From the NCBI GenBank assembly GCA_016213305.1, contig JACRAV010000176.1:1-18800 (forward strand): a stretch of 18,800 nucleotides of DNA. The letters are read 5' to 3'. Every line of letters begins with the position of its first letter. Within the stretch, counting starts at the first letter, position 1. This document shows positions 1-7,486 of this stretch, piece by piece. The notes under the pieces are model-generated. The model was not told where the DNA came from. It worked only from the letters and a program-made list of their open reading frames with translations, and did not search any database. A program made the translations under genes and the position numbers. Source of the DNA: Candidatus Zixiibacteriota bacterium (lineage in GTDB: Bacteria > Zixibacteria > MSB-5A5 > GN15 > FEB-12).

Positions 1-8
1 CACGACAA

Positions 9-1115
9 TTACCGAACCGGCTGGGCAAGGGCGGCGGCCCGCATCGAAATGGCGCCTGTAGGCAGGGAAAACAATCGCTCGGCCGAACCCTCGATTTCCA
101 TGAACCTCGGTGTGGCCGGGTTGTCGTACAGCCCGACAAGCAGTTCGACCAGCGGCCCGGAGTAATGAAATTTGTGAAAGGCCACCGCCACATGGCCGGA
201 TTTCCACCGATTGGTAGAGGTCGCCGGCTGGAAATCGAGCGTCATCTCCACCGGAGCGGCTCCAGTCTGCCCGGGGCGGCGCGCCCGCAACGCGACCGTC
301 AGCGATGAATCGATCTTCTGTCTGGGCACAAAATACAGCGCGGCGCACCATTGGTCCCGGCCAAACGGGATAATCTCAGCGGCAATCAAATCGACCCCCG
401 GGTTGGCGAAGGCGGCCAGTCGTCCCCGGCCCGGTTTCTGGATCAGATTGAGATAGGCGGCAAAGGCCCGGTCGGCCGCCGATAGCGAATCAAGCACGGC
501 GATATTGAGCGAATTGAACTGGGGGCTGGAGTAGAAGAGCGGCGGAATCAGGTGCCGTCCGGCAAACACCGCCGAAAGGGAATCATCGAACAGAAATGCT
601 TTCGCGATGTTCAGACGGTCGGCCAGCCCCTGTCGGCGGCTTGCGTGAAACATCGAATCGGACACGATCGAGTCCTCGACGGCTTTGATCCAGTATTCAA
701 ACAGGTCGCGCTGACCGGCGGCACGGGCATCGGTGGGGCGGGCGAAAGCGGCGAGCGTGTACAGTTCGGCGGCTCTGGTGTAGTGTGACGGTCCGTTTGA
801 CACCAGTCGATCCGCCCGGTAGCGGAACAGGGCGCCCAATTTCTGGATCACCGCCTGCCAGTCGCGGTTTTCGAGCAAGTCGGGGTGTGAGGTATATAGG
901 CCGCCGAAAGCCCCGGTGATGGCGGAATAATTGGCGGTGGTATCCGCCTGAATATACTTGAGGACGGTGAGGGCATCCTGCGGAAAATCGTCCGGATTGA
1001 GCGTGGTGTCATAGACTGGACGGTTGGGATCATAGCCGCAGGCGGACAGGAGCAGACTAATCACCCCCGCGCCCAATATTAGGACGACAAACCGGCTGTG
1101 GGAAATCCGTTTCAC
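9..1115 (-). CDS. Putative lipoprotein, unknown function, last gene of the long operon
   Basis: I do not recognise the family. The 368-residue product begins with a basic n-region (MKR), a hydrophobic stretch to about residue 24 and a clear lipobox LLSA-C with Cys26, so it should be exported and lipid-anchored. Residues about 45-190 are helical with Ala/Leu/Tyr-rich repeats (for example YTRAAELYTLAAFARPTDA) that read like TPR-type helices; the last third looks more beta-like. The start is GTG at 1115 without a strong Shine-Dalgarno; it is chosen because it gives the complete lipoprotein signal. The stop TAA is at 9-11, so the gene is complete. It follows the 208-residue membrane protein by 43 bases on the same strand and closes a run of five envelope genes, which suggests it is the lipid-anchored part of the same complex. 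Function is unassigned; the export call is firm, the TPR reading is tentative. Confidence 0.8.
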   Translation of the reverse strand: MKRISHSRFVVLILGAGVISLLLSACGYDPNRPVYDTTLNPDDFPQDALTVLKYIQADTTANYSAITGAFGGLYTSHPDLLENRDWQAVIQKLGALFRYRADRLVSNGPSHYTRAAELYTLAAFARPTDARAAGQRDLFEYWIKAVEDSIVSDSMFHASRRQGLADRLNIAKAFLFDDSLSAVFAGRHLIPPLFYSSPQFNSLNIAVLDSLSAADRAFAAYLNLIQKPGRGRLAAFANPGVDLIAAEIIPFGRDQWCAALYFVPRQKIDSSLTVALRARRPGQTGAAPVEMTLDFQPATSTNRWKSGHVAVAFHKFHYSGPLVELLVGLYDNPATPRFMEIEGSAERLFSLPTGAISMRAAALAQPVR

Positions 1116-1158
1116 GGCAGTCGCAGTATAGCGGGTGGCAACGCGAAAGTCACACCCT

Positions 1159-1785
1159 TTAACGCATGGTCCCGATCCAGTCGTTGTACAGGAAATAGAC
1201 CCGGCCGATCAACAGCGACACGCGGCCCATGACCGTGTACCCGAAGTGTGCACCGAAGGAGACCATGATGAACCAGATGCCCACCGAGGCGGTCACCCCC
1301 AGCACCCCGGTGTGGGGTTTGGAAAAGTAGAAGTAGATGAGGGTGGCCAGCAGTCCGATCACGACCAGGGCGGTCAACACATAGTTCGGCTGTCCCGCCA
1401 CCTGCTGAATCTGCATGGTGCCGGACATTTGTCCGAGCACGTTGCCGTGGAGTTCGGAGGCAAGGAAAACTCCGGCCGTCGTTCCCATGATAAACGCCAG
1501 GCCGAATCGTGCCAGCCAGGTCAGTTTGGGCCAGAGACGCCCGAACATGAAGATGCCGAGGATGCCGGGGATGATCAGCCAGACACGGCCATTGTGCGTC
1601 ACCGGCACCCACAACTGCTGGTACACGACCGTGTCAAGGTAGAGCGCCACGTAATAGCCGGCGGTGATACCGGCGAAGATGTGCTCGGCGGCTTTGTACA
1701 ACGGATTGTCTTTGTACATAAACGAAAAGATCGCGACCGTGAGAAACGCGCCCAGCCAGATTTGAAAAACTTCCCAGCCGCTCAT
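1159..1785 (-). CDS. Polytopic membrane protein, unknown function
   Basis: The 208-residue product is an integral membrane protein with about six hydrophobic segments (roughly residues 4-24, 33-52, 68-84, 90-110, 134-154 and 159-200, the last possibly two helices). Short polar loops carry no recognisable catalytic or cofactor motif. The start ATG overlaps the stop of the upstream gene in an ATGA (1782-1785), the classic arrangement for translational coupling, so the two products are probably made in matched amounts. It sits between a two-helix-anchored protein and a lipoprotein in a five-gene envelope cluster. It could be a small channel, a scaffold or a transporter subunit; nothing in the sequence decides between these. 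Confidence 0.85.
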   Translation of the reverse strand: MSGWEVFQIWLGAFLTVAIFSFMYKDNPLYKAAEHIFAGITAGYYVALYLDTVVYQQLWVPVTHNGRVWLIIPGILGIFMFGRLWPKLTWLARFGLAFIMGTTAGVFLASELHGNVLGQMSGTMQIQQVAGQPNYVLTALVVIGLLATLIYFYFSKPHTGVLGVTASVGIWFIMVSFGAHFGYTVMGRVSLLIGRVYFLYNDWIGTMR

Positions 1786-2612
1786 GCCGCCCCCCGCTTT
1801 CGCCGTCCCATGAAGTACGCCAGATTTCCGATGCCGATCAGCACGATCAGGAGGATGTGAATCAGCGACTGAATTCCCATCCCGCGGGTTGCCAGCGCAT
1901 GCTTGTCAACCAGTTCCTCATACTCGGCCGCACCCTTCATCCCGCCGAGCAGACCGGTCATCTGCCCCGAACCGACATAGGCATACTGCTTGGGAGCCAT
2001 GACCGCGGTCACGCCGGCGCCGACCGGAATCTTGAACTGGGCATTGACGATACTGATCCAGTAGTCGATGATGCCGTTGTCGGTGACGACAAAGATGAAC
2101 TTCATATCGGAGTACGATTTCACGTTCTGCATCAGCGGCAATTGAGCCAGCGGGGTGCCGGAATTGTCGGTGGGATAGATGGACTCGATCGACGTCCCCA
2201 GTCCCTTGAGGACAGAGACGTAGTTTGGCTTGTATCCCAAGTTGACGAAATCAACGCCATAGGTTTTGCGGTAGGTGGCGGCCAGTTCGCGGGTGACCCG
2301 CTCGGCAATCGACGGTCCGCCCAGCGGAATGGTCGTCAGGGTGACCACCCGGATATGTTTGCGAAACAGATGATGCAGGGCGGCCCGCGCCATCGGCTCG
2401 GTCTCGGCCAGCGCATTGGGATAGGTGTCGAAGGTGAGAAGCACCACACAGGAATCGGGTAGCGCCTGCACGGCATCGTACAACTGACGGGCCTCGGGTG
2501 TGACGCTGATCGGGAAGGTCGCCGGAAGGAACAAAGGAGTAATAACGGTCAGCCAGACCAGAAGGTAGATCCAACGGCGATCAAGGCGGCTGATTCTGTC
2601 CCAGAAGGACAT
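1782..2612 (-). CDS. Membrane-anchored protein with probable extracytoplasmic globular domain, unknown function
   Basis: The 276-residue product has an N-terminal hydrophobic segment (about residues 14-33) preceded by Arg-rich MSFWDRISRLDRRW, a globular region (about 35-240) and a second hydrophobic helix (about 244-262) followed by the basic tail GRRKRGAA. By the positive-inside rule both ends are cytoplasmic and the roughly 200-residue domain lies outside. That domain alternates strands and helices (VVLLTFDTYPNA, IRVVTLTTIPLGG, MKFIFVVTDNG), suggesting an alpha/beta Rossmann-like or vWA-like fold, but I see no metal-binding DxSxS motif. The ATG lies 3 bases after the previous stop with GGAGAGG upstream as ribosome-binding site, and its own stop overlaps the next ATG. 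Unassigned; a structural or substrate-binding subunit of the neighbouring membrane proteins is the best guess. Confidence 0.83.
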   Translation of the reverse strand: MSFWDRISRLDRRWIYLLVWLTVITPLFLPATFPISVTPEARQLYDAVQALPDSCVVLLTFDTYPNALAETEPMARAALHHLFRKHIRVVTLTTIPLGGPSIAERVTRELAATYRKTYGVDFVNLGYKPNYVSVLKGLGTSIESIYPTDNSGTPLAQLPLMQNVKSYSDMKFIFVVTDNGIIDYWISIVNAQFKIPVGAGVTAVMAPKQYAYVGSGQMTGLLGGMKGAAEYEELVDKHALATRGMGIQSLIHILLIVLIGIGNLAYFMGRRKRGAA

Positions 2613-2615
2613 GGG

Positions 2616-3293
2616 TTATCCTCTCCCCATGTAGGTGCGCTCGATGCCGAGCAGGATGCGCAGAGAGAACGATGCGGCGCCCAGCGCGGCTCCGAGCAGG
2701 ATGCCACGCTGAACCGAAAGATTGATGCCGCTCATGACGTAGGTGTTGATCCAGCCGGGCAGACCGGGATGAATCGAGTTAAGAAGGGCTTCGCCCATCG
2801 GCACCCGCCAGAGCATGACCAGCGAGGCGGTGATGAGCAGTAAAGTCGCCTCGGCCGATCGCGCGCGAAAGGCGCGGTAGGCGGCCGACGCGATATAGAA
2901 GGCCAGGACCGCGAACATCGTCTGGCTCATCGGCGTGGCGACATAGATGAAAATCCAGTCGTAAATGGAGCCGGCATCGCGGCCCGCCAGATGCGCCATC
3001 GACTCCGGTAGCCACCCCTTCTTGATCAGGGCGGGTACCAGCATGGCAAACACGGCCAGCACGGTGAGCAGATTGTACCCCCACCCGCTTTTCTTGAGCC
3101 GCACATTGCGCCAGTTGACGCGGACAATCGAAATCGCCCCCAGCAAGAACGAGAATCCGCCGATAATGGAACTCCAGATCAGCAACTGCTGGGAGGCATC
3201 GCCGAAGACATTGTCTTCGGTCCGGAAAAAGAAAGACACCAGCATGATGATGCCGGAAACAAAGGCGATGGCAACGGGTACGGTTGTTCTCAT
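2616..3293 (-). CDS. Polytopic membrane protein, unknown function
   Basis: Starting at the ATG at 3293 the product has 225 residues (MRTTVPVAIAFVSG...). A GTG at 3308 would add five residues, but the ATG at 3293 overlaps the upstream stop as ATGA (3290-3293), as at the junction two genes on, so I prefer it. Hydrophobic segments at about 5-23, 37-57, 72-91, 116-136, 147-164 and 187-205 make about six membrane helices; basic loops such as RVNWRNVRLKK and RAFRARS mark probable cytoplasmic sides. No family motif is recognised. It lies in the middle of the envelope cluster, coupled to the upstream domain-bearing membrane protein and 3 bases from the next, so it is likely an obligate partner of both. 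Confidence 0.83.
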   Translation of the reverse strand: MRTTVPVAIAFVSGIIMLVSFFFRTEDNVFGDASQQLLIWSSIIGGFSFLLGAISIVRVNWRNVRLKKSGWGYNLLTVLAVFAMLVPALIKKGWLPESMAHLAGRDAGSIYDWIFIYVATPMSQTMFAVLAFYIASAAYRAFRARSAEATLLLITASLVMLWRVPMGEALLNSIHPGLPGWINTYVMSGINLSVQRGILLGAALGAASFSLRILLGIERTYMGRG

Positions 3294-4192
3294 GTGATGG
3301 TAAACCACGAAAGAAATGTGTCGGCGGCTCCGAACATCATCAGCACGATGCCCACAATGATGACCAGGACCAGCAGAATCTTGAACAGGTCCTGCCCCTT
3401 GAGTCCACCCAACAGCATCGGCTCGTGGGACAGGTAAGCGGAGGCGGCATACAATTCTTCACCCATCAGGGTATAGTCGCAGGCGGCGATGAAAAACGGC
3501 AGTTGTTCCGGTCGGGCGGTGCCGGCGATCTGAATGGACCCGGCGGCGTTGCCGGTTTCGGCGATCACCAGCGATTCGGCGAAGAACGCCCCCATATAGA
3601 TATTCGCGGCCGGTTTTTCGCGCATCAGCATCCCGTTGACCGTGGCCGCAAAAGCCATCTGGTCCCCCGCTACATACCGGACGGTATCTTTATTGTAAGC
3701 GTCGGATCGTCCCATCTCCCGGTACGCCTGCTCGACCACTTCCTGACCGGCGGCTAGCACCAGCGGGTAGCGTACCGGAACAATCAGGGGCGTTTCATAC
3801 TGGGCGGTAATACGGGCAACCCGTCCAAGAATGGAGACACCGGCGATGGTTTCGATTTCGTCGAGTTCCTGAAGTCCGGGGATGAACAGCACCGGCTTGC
3901 CCATCTCGGTGGCGCGGCCGACCGCTTCTTCGATGGCGTCCAATCCGGCCAGTTTGCGAATATACAACGGCTTCCCCTGTTTGGCCCAGCGGGTGTACAG
4001 GGTCACCGCCGTGCCGAACACCAGTATGGCGATAAGCGCGTTGATGCGATCGACGCGGAACAACGGCTCGGCTGTGGCTGGCTGGTCCTGCGCGGCCACG
4101 ACACCCGCGTCCACCGCCATCAGGGCCAGCGCATAAAGCGCCGTCCGCCAGGCAGGCAGGATAGGATCGCGTTTCGCTCTTGGTGTCGCCAT
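3290..4192 (-). CDS. Membrane protein with large probable cytoplasmic domain, possibly DUF6754-like
   Basis: From the ATG at 4192 the product has 300 residues; an upstream TTG at 4273 would add 27 residues of unlikely, Arg/Ser-rich sequence. Residues 15-35 are hydrophobic and end in VVAAQ, a possible cleaved signal. A helix at about 49-66 is followed by TRWAKQGKPLYIRK, which by the positive-inside rule puts the 190-residue domain (about 70-265) in the cytoplasm; a last helix spans about 270-288. The domain contains GKPVLFIPG, AFAATVNGMLMREKPAANIYMGAFFAESLVIAE split over Gly/Ala-rich turns, and looks alpha/beta. I recall similar proteins annotated as DUF6754, but cannot verify this. It begins the envelope half of the operon, 104 bases after the sugar-phosphate isomerase, and its stop overlaps the next start. 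Confidence 0.8.
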   Translation of the reverse strand: MATPRAKRDPILPAWRTALYALALMAVDAGVVAAQDQPATAEPLFRVDRINALIAILVFGTAVTLYTRWAKQGKPLYIRKLAGLDAIEEAVGRATEMGKPVLFIPGLQELDEIETIAGVSILGRVARITAQYETPLIVPVRYPLVLAAGQEVVEQAYREMGRSDAYNKDTVRYVAGDQMAFAATVNGMLMREKPAANIYMGAFFAESLVIAETGNAAGSIQIAGTARPEQLPFFIAACDYTLMGEELYAASAYLSHEPMLLGGLKGQDLFKILLVLVIIVGIVLMMFGAADTFLSWFTIT

Positions 4193-4296
4193 GTCACTCT
4201 CTGCGCCACATTCACTATTCACAAATACAGACCGGACAGGCCGGCGCGAAAGATATCCGCCGTCCAGTCCCAACTATTCAATGTCTCTGCCCGGAA

Positions 4297-5367
4297 CTAC
4301 ACCTTGGCGAGGGCCTGCTTCAACTTCTCAATAGCATCGACGGGGGTAGGGTCAACGCTGTTCAGTATCGCGAGGTAATAAGATACGAAATCGCCGAGCT
4401 GTATCAAGGAGAACATCCGTTGAAGCGGAGAACTTCCACTCGATTTGATTTCATACACCGGCACGCCGTTCGATTCGACGATTCCATGCACGATATCCAT
4501 CCGGCGGGTGATGCGGGGGTGATCGTCGGCATCACGAAGCTGAATCACCGCCAAATGATCGACATGCGGGGCGACCGACTGAGACCAGCCGACCAGTTCG
4601 TTGTGATTGAACTCGGCATACTGGCTGGCGAAGGCGAGCGTCTTGCCGTTTTCGCACATCTGCCCTTTCCAGCGCACCCCGACCGTGTCGGTGAGGGTGG
4701 GACCGGCATAGATGATCGGAAGTCGGCCGTGGATGGAGGTGGCCAGTTTCTTGGCCGGATTGGCCGTGGTGACCGAGTCCTCAATATACTGCTCCCGCGA
4801 TTTCTTCAGGAATTCGATCACGCCGGTGATTTCGCGCGTGGCGTCCTTGATAAGACCGAGTTTTTCCATAAGAATCAGGATCGGCACAAAGGAATACCCC
4901 AGCGCGGCGCGCGGCTGAAGTCCGCCGGGCAGGGTCAGGCAGGGGAAGCCGTTGAGCTTGGCGACTTCGGCCAGCATGCCGCCGGTGGTAAGGCCGGCGA
5001 TCATCGCCTTGCGTCCCAGCGCGTCATCGAGAGCGGCCAGGGTTTCTTCGGTATTGCCGCTGTACGAGGAAGCAATGACCAGCGTTTCGTCATCGACATA
5101 TTCCGGCAGGAGATAGTGACGGCAGACCGTGAACGGAATCATTAGTCGTCCGCTCAGGTAGGAGCGCACCAGGTCGCCGCCGATGGCGGACCCGCCCATG
5201 CCGATCACGACAATATTGCCGATCCCGGCGATATCCTTGGATGTGACCGGCCACTTTTGCGCCAGCGCGAGGGCGTCGGCCATCTGCTCGGGAAAGTCGA
5301 AAATCCGATTGTACATGTTGTCCGGGTCTAACGACCGCATCTGTTCGAGATTATCCAGTACCGACAA
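4297..5367 (-). CDS. Bifunctional phosphoglucose/phosphomannose isomerase
   Basis: This 356-residue cytoplasmic enzyme should interconvert fructose-6-phosphate with glucose-6-phosphate and mannose-6-phosphate, linking glycolysis to envelope sugar precursors. It has the two SIS subdomains of the bifunctional PGI/PMI family: GMGGSAIGGDL at 56-66 and the phosphate-binding SYSGNTEETL at 101-110. Catalytic candidates match the known archaeal enzyme by motif: Arg153 in QPRAALGY, Glu239 in CENGK, His255 in EFNHNE (16 residues apart, as in the characterised enzyme) and Lys348 near the C-terminus. The TTG start at 5367 is supported by AGGA nine bases upstream; ATG at codon 10 is the alternative. It lies 26 bases after ptsI in the same operon, so sugar-phosphate isomerisation is transcribed with the PTS carriers. 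Confidence 0.93.
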   Translation of the reverse strand: MSVLDNLEQMRSLDPDNMYNRIFDFPEQMADALALAQKWPVTSKDIAGIGNIVVIGMGGSAIGGDLVRSYLSGRLMIPFTVCRHYLLPEYVDDETLVIASSYSGNTEETLAALDDALGRKAMIAGLTTGGMLAEVAKLNGFPCLTLPGGLQPRAALGYSFVPILILMEKLGLIKDATREITGVIEFLKKSREQYIEDSVTTANPAKKLATSIHGRLPIIYAGPTLTDTVGVRWKGQMCENGKTLAFASQYAEFNHNELVGWSQSVAPHVDHLAVIQLRDADDHPRITRRMDIVHGIVESNGVPVYEIKSSGSSPLQRMFSLIQLGDFVSYYLAILNSVDPTPVDAIEKLKQALAKV

Positions 5368-5393
5368 GCGTTCACATCCTGTGGTTAGAGGTT

Positions 5394-7148
5394 CTATTTT
5401 TCCAGGGCGGCCGCAAAGCTTTCCAGCTTACGTTTCACCGAGGCGGTTGACAGCCCGGCCATGATCGAGTTGGTCATGGAAAGAGCTTCACGTGAATCTA
5501 TACGATTCACCAGCCGACATATGTCAAAAATCTTTGCGGGACCCATAGAAAACTCACGGACCCCCATCCCGATGAACAGGGGGAGGGCGGCCGGGTCGCC
5601 CGCGATTTCGCCGCAGATCGACACCGGAATCTTGTGAAGGTGGGCCGCGTCGATCGTTATTTTCATGAGCGTCAGTACCGCCGGATGCAGGGGGTTGTAC
5701 AAGTCGAGGGCCCGTGTCGAGTTGCGGTCAACCGACATGGTATATTGGGTCAGGTCGTTGGTCCCGATCGAGAAGAAATCGACCTTGGGGGCCAGCTGAT
5801 CGGCCATCAGGGCCGCCGCCGGGACCTCGATCATCACCCCCACCTGAATGTCGGGATCAAACGGCTTTTTCGACTGTCGGAGTTCCGCCATCACCTGTGT
5901 GATCATCTTCCGGGCTTTGTCCACTTCGGTCAGGTCCGAAATCATCGGCAGAAGGATGCGAAGGTTTTTGTGCACCGAGGCACGGAGCATGGCCCGAATC
6001 TGGGTGCGAAAGACGGCATCCATTTCAAGCATCATCCTGATGCCGCGCCAGCCGAGGGCCGGATTGTCCTCGTGCGGCACAAAATCGCCGGTGCGGACTT
6101 TGTCGGCCCCCAGATCGAATGTCCGCAGGATTACCGTCGTATCCTCGAACTTCTCCGCGATCTGCAGATACTGTTCGTATTGCTGATCCTCGTCCGGGAA
6201 TTGATCGCTTTCTAAATACAAGAACTCGGTGCGGTACAGACCGACCGGGATCCGCTGGCTGGAAAGGATATCGTCGGCCGGCCCGGGGAGTTCAAGGTTG
6301 GCCATGACGGTAATGTCCACGCCGTCGGAGGTGCACGGCGGGATGCGGGTCAAGCTCTTGATGCGGGTCGCCAGCGCCAGACCAACTTTTTTCGATTTGC
6401 TCTGGTAATCGGCGATATCGTTGTCGGACGGATGAACGATGACACACCCGGCGGTGCCGTCGATAATGATCGGACAATCGTGCGGAATCTGCGCCCAGTT
6501 TTCGTCCACCACCACCACCGGCATCATCACCGAACGGGCGATGAGCGCCATGTGCGAGTTGCGGCCACCTTCGCCGACCACCAGCCCGGCCGCTTTTCGA
6601 TTGCGATAGCCAAGCGTTTCGCCGGGGGCGAAGCTCTTGCCGACCAGAACGGTGTTCGACGGAAACTTGAGCTTGGACACCTGGCCGAAACCGGAGAGAT
6701 GCGAGAGCACGCGTCGGGCTACGGCATCGACTTCACCCGCCATCTGTCGCATGTACTGGTCTTTCGAAGTCTTCAGCGGGTCGGTCACCTGCTGGACCAT
6801 GGCGTTGTACACAAACCCGGCGTTGCGGCGGCGGGTGGATATCTCATCCACCACCTTACCGACAAAATCCTGATCATCGGCGATAAGCAAGAGGGCGTCG
6901 AATATTTTGGTGACCGGGCCGGAGGCATTCTTACCAGCTGAAGATCGGAGGCGGCGAAGATCACCGACGGTATCATCGACCGCCTTTTTTAATGCGGCGA
7001 TTTCGCGGGGGACTTCATTTGCCGGAACCACGACTTCGGCCACGCTGATATCACCGGGCAGAACGAGATGCGTTCGGCCGACCACGATACCGGAGGATAC
7101 CGCAATTCCCTTTATGATGCGTCTTCTATCGGGCATAGTTGTTCCCAT
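5394..7148 (-). CDS. ptsI: PTS enzyme I (phosphoenolpyruvate-protein phosphotransferase)
   Basis: The 584-residue protein takes phosphate from PEP and passes it to HPr. The N-terminal HPr-binding and phosphohistidine region ends in GGRNSHMALIAR with His199 as the phosphorylated residue (Asn replaces the usual Thr two before it). The C-terminal PEP-binding barrel has GLYRTEFLY (303-311), LRTFDLGADK (341-350), IGTNDLTQY (461-469) and active-site Cys512 in SICGEIAGDP. There is no N-terminal GAF domain, so this is the EI form rather than EI-Ntr. Length matches the family. Two starts are possible: ATG at 7148, directly against a 7-bp hairpin, or ATG at 7136 with GGATGGGA upstream; the second may be the real one. 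ptsH precedes it by 68 bases. No EIIA, EIIB or EIIC gene is in the window. Confidence 0.96.
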   Translation of the reverse strand: MGTTMPDRRRIIKGIAVSSGIVVGRTHLVLPGDISVAEVVVPANEVPREIAALKKAVDDTVGDLRRLRSSAGKNASGPVTKIFDALLLIADDQDFVGKVVDEISTRRRNAGFVYNAMVQQVTDPLKTSKDQYMRQMAGEVDAVARRVLSHLSGFGQVSKLKFPSNTVLVGKSFAPGETLGYRNRKAAGLVVGEGGRNSHMALIARSVMMPVVVVDENWAQIPHDCPIIIDGTAGCVIVHPSDNDIADYQSKSKKVGLALATRIKSLTRIPPCTSDGVDITVMANLELPGPADDILSSQRIPVGLYRTEFLYLESDQFPDEDQQYEQYLQIAEKFEDTTVILRTFDLGADKVRTGDFVPHEDNPALGWRGIRMMLEMDAVFRTQIRAMLRASVHKNLRILLPMISDLTEVDKARKMITQVMAELRQSKKPFDPDIQVGVMIEVPAAALMADQLAPKVDFFSIGTNDLTQYTMSVDRNSTRALDLYNPLHPAVLTLMKITIDAAHLHKIPVSICGEIAGDPAALPLFIGMGVREFSMGPAKIFDICRLVNRIDSREALSMTNSIMAGLSTASVKRKLESFAAALEK

Positions 7149-7165
7149 CCAGGAGCGACTCCCGG
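7149..7165 (-). other. Hairpin abutting the upstream ptsI ATG
   Basis: CCAGGAG (7149-7155) and CTCCCGG (7159-7165) form a 7-bp stem with one G-T pair and the 3-base loop CGA (minus-strand RNA TCG). It ends directly at the ATG at 7148, leaving no room for a ribosome-binding site there. This either reduces ptsI translation relative to ptsH or shows that the ATG at 7136 is used. Confidence 0.45.
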
Positions 7166-7216
7166 ACGGGCGAAGGTTAAGGTACGGGCGGACTTAGATG
7201 GCTGGCAAGCGGTTTG

Positions 7217-7486
7217 TCAGTCGGATTCGCCAAAGCCGGAGGCGATCACCTGCAGGACCGCTTCCATGGCGGCGGCTTCATCGGGGCCGGTGACCTCGAC
7301 GAGTAGCTCCGCCCCCGCCTCGGCCGCCAGCATCATCACACCCATGATCGACTTCCCGTTGACCCGCAGGCCTTCCTTGGTGAAAAAGACTTCGGACTGA
7401 AACTTGGCCGCCGTGGAGACCAGCATGGCCGAGGGCCGGGCGTGGAGGCCGAGCTTGTTGACGATGTGAACCGACCGGCTAATCAC
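7217..7486 (-). CDS. ptsH: Phosphocarrier protein HPr
   Basis: An 89-residue HPr. It receives phosphate from enzyme I on His15 in KLGLHARPSA and would normally hand it to EIIA proteins. RVNGKSIMGVMMLAA holds Ser46 at exactly the position phosphorylated by HPr kinase in organisms with HprK-type regulation, so both phosphorylation sites are present. The length and the short C-terminal tail (GFGESD) are normal. The start is GTG at 7486, which overlaps the dprA stop as GTGA (7483-7486), so translation is likely coupled to dprA. It is followed 68 bases later by ptsI. With no EII genes nearby, a signalling role toward the following genes or toward an HprK encoded elsewhere is plausible but not shown. 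Confidence 0.96.
   Translation of the reverse strand: MISRSVHIVNKLGLHARPSAMLVSTAAKFQSEVFFTKEGLRVNGKSIMGVMMLAAEAGAELLVEVTGPDEAAAMEAVLQVIASGFGESD

Noticed and set aside
1135..1860. 241-residue plus-strand open frame opposite the membrane protein genes
   Set aside because: His/Asp/Gly/Gln-rich low-complexity translation typical of the antisense of GC-rich genes; the minus strand has coherent membrane proteins with coupled starts.
4180..5145. 321-residue plus-strand open frame
   Set aside because: Lies antisense to the phosphoglucose/phosphomannose isomerase gene, whose motifs are unambiguous; no start signal.
5634..6215. 193-residue plus-strand open frame
   Set aside because: Antisense shadow of ptsI, Arg/His-rich with no motif.
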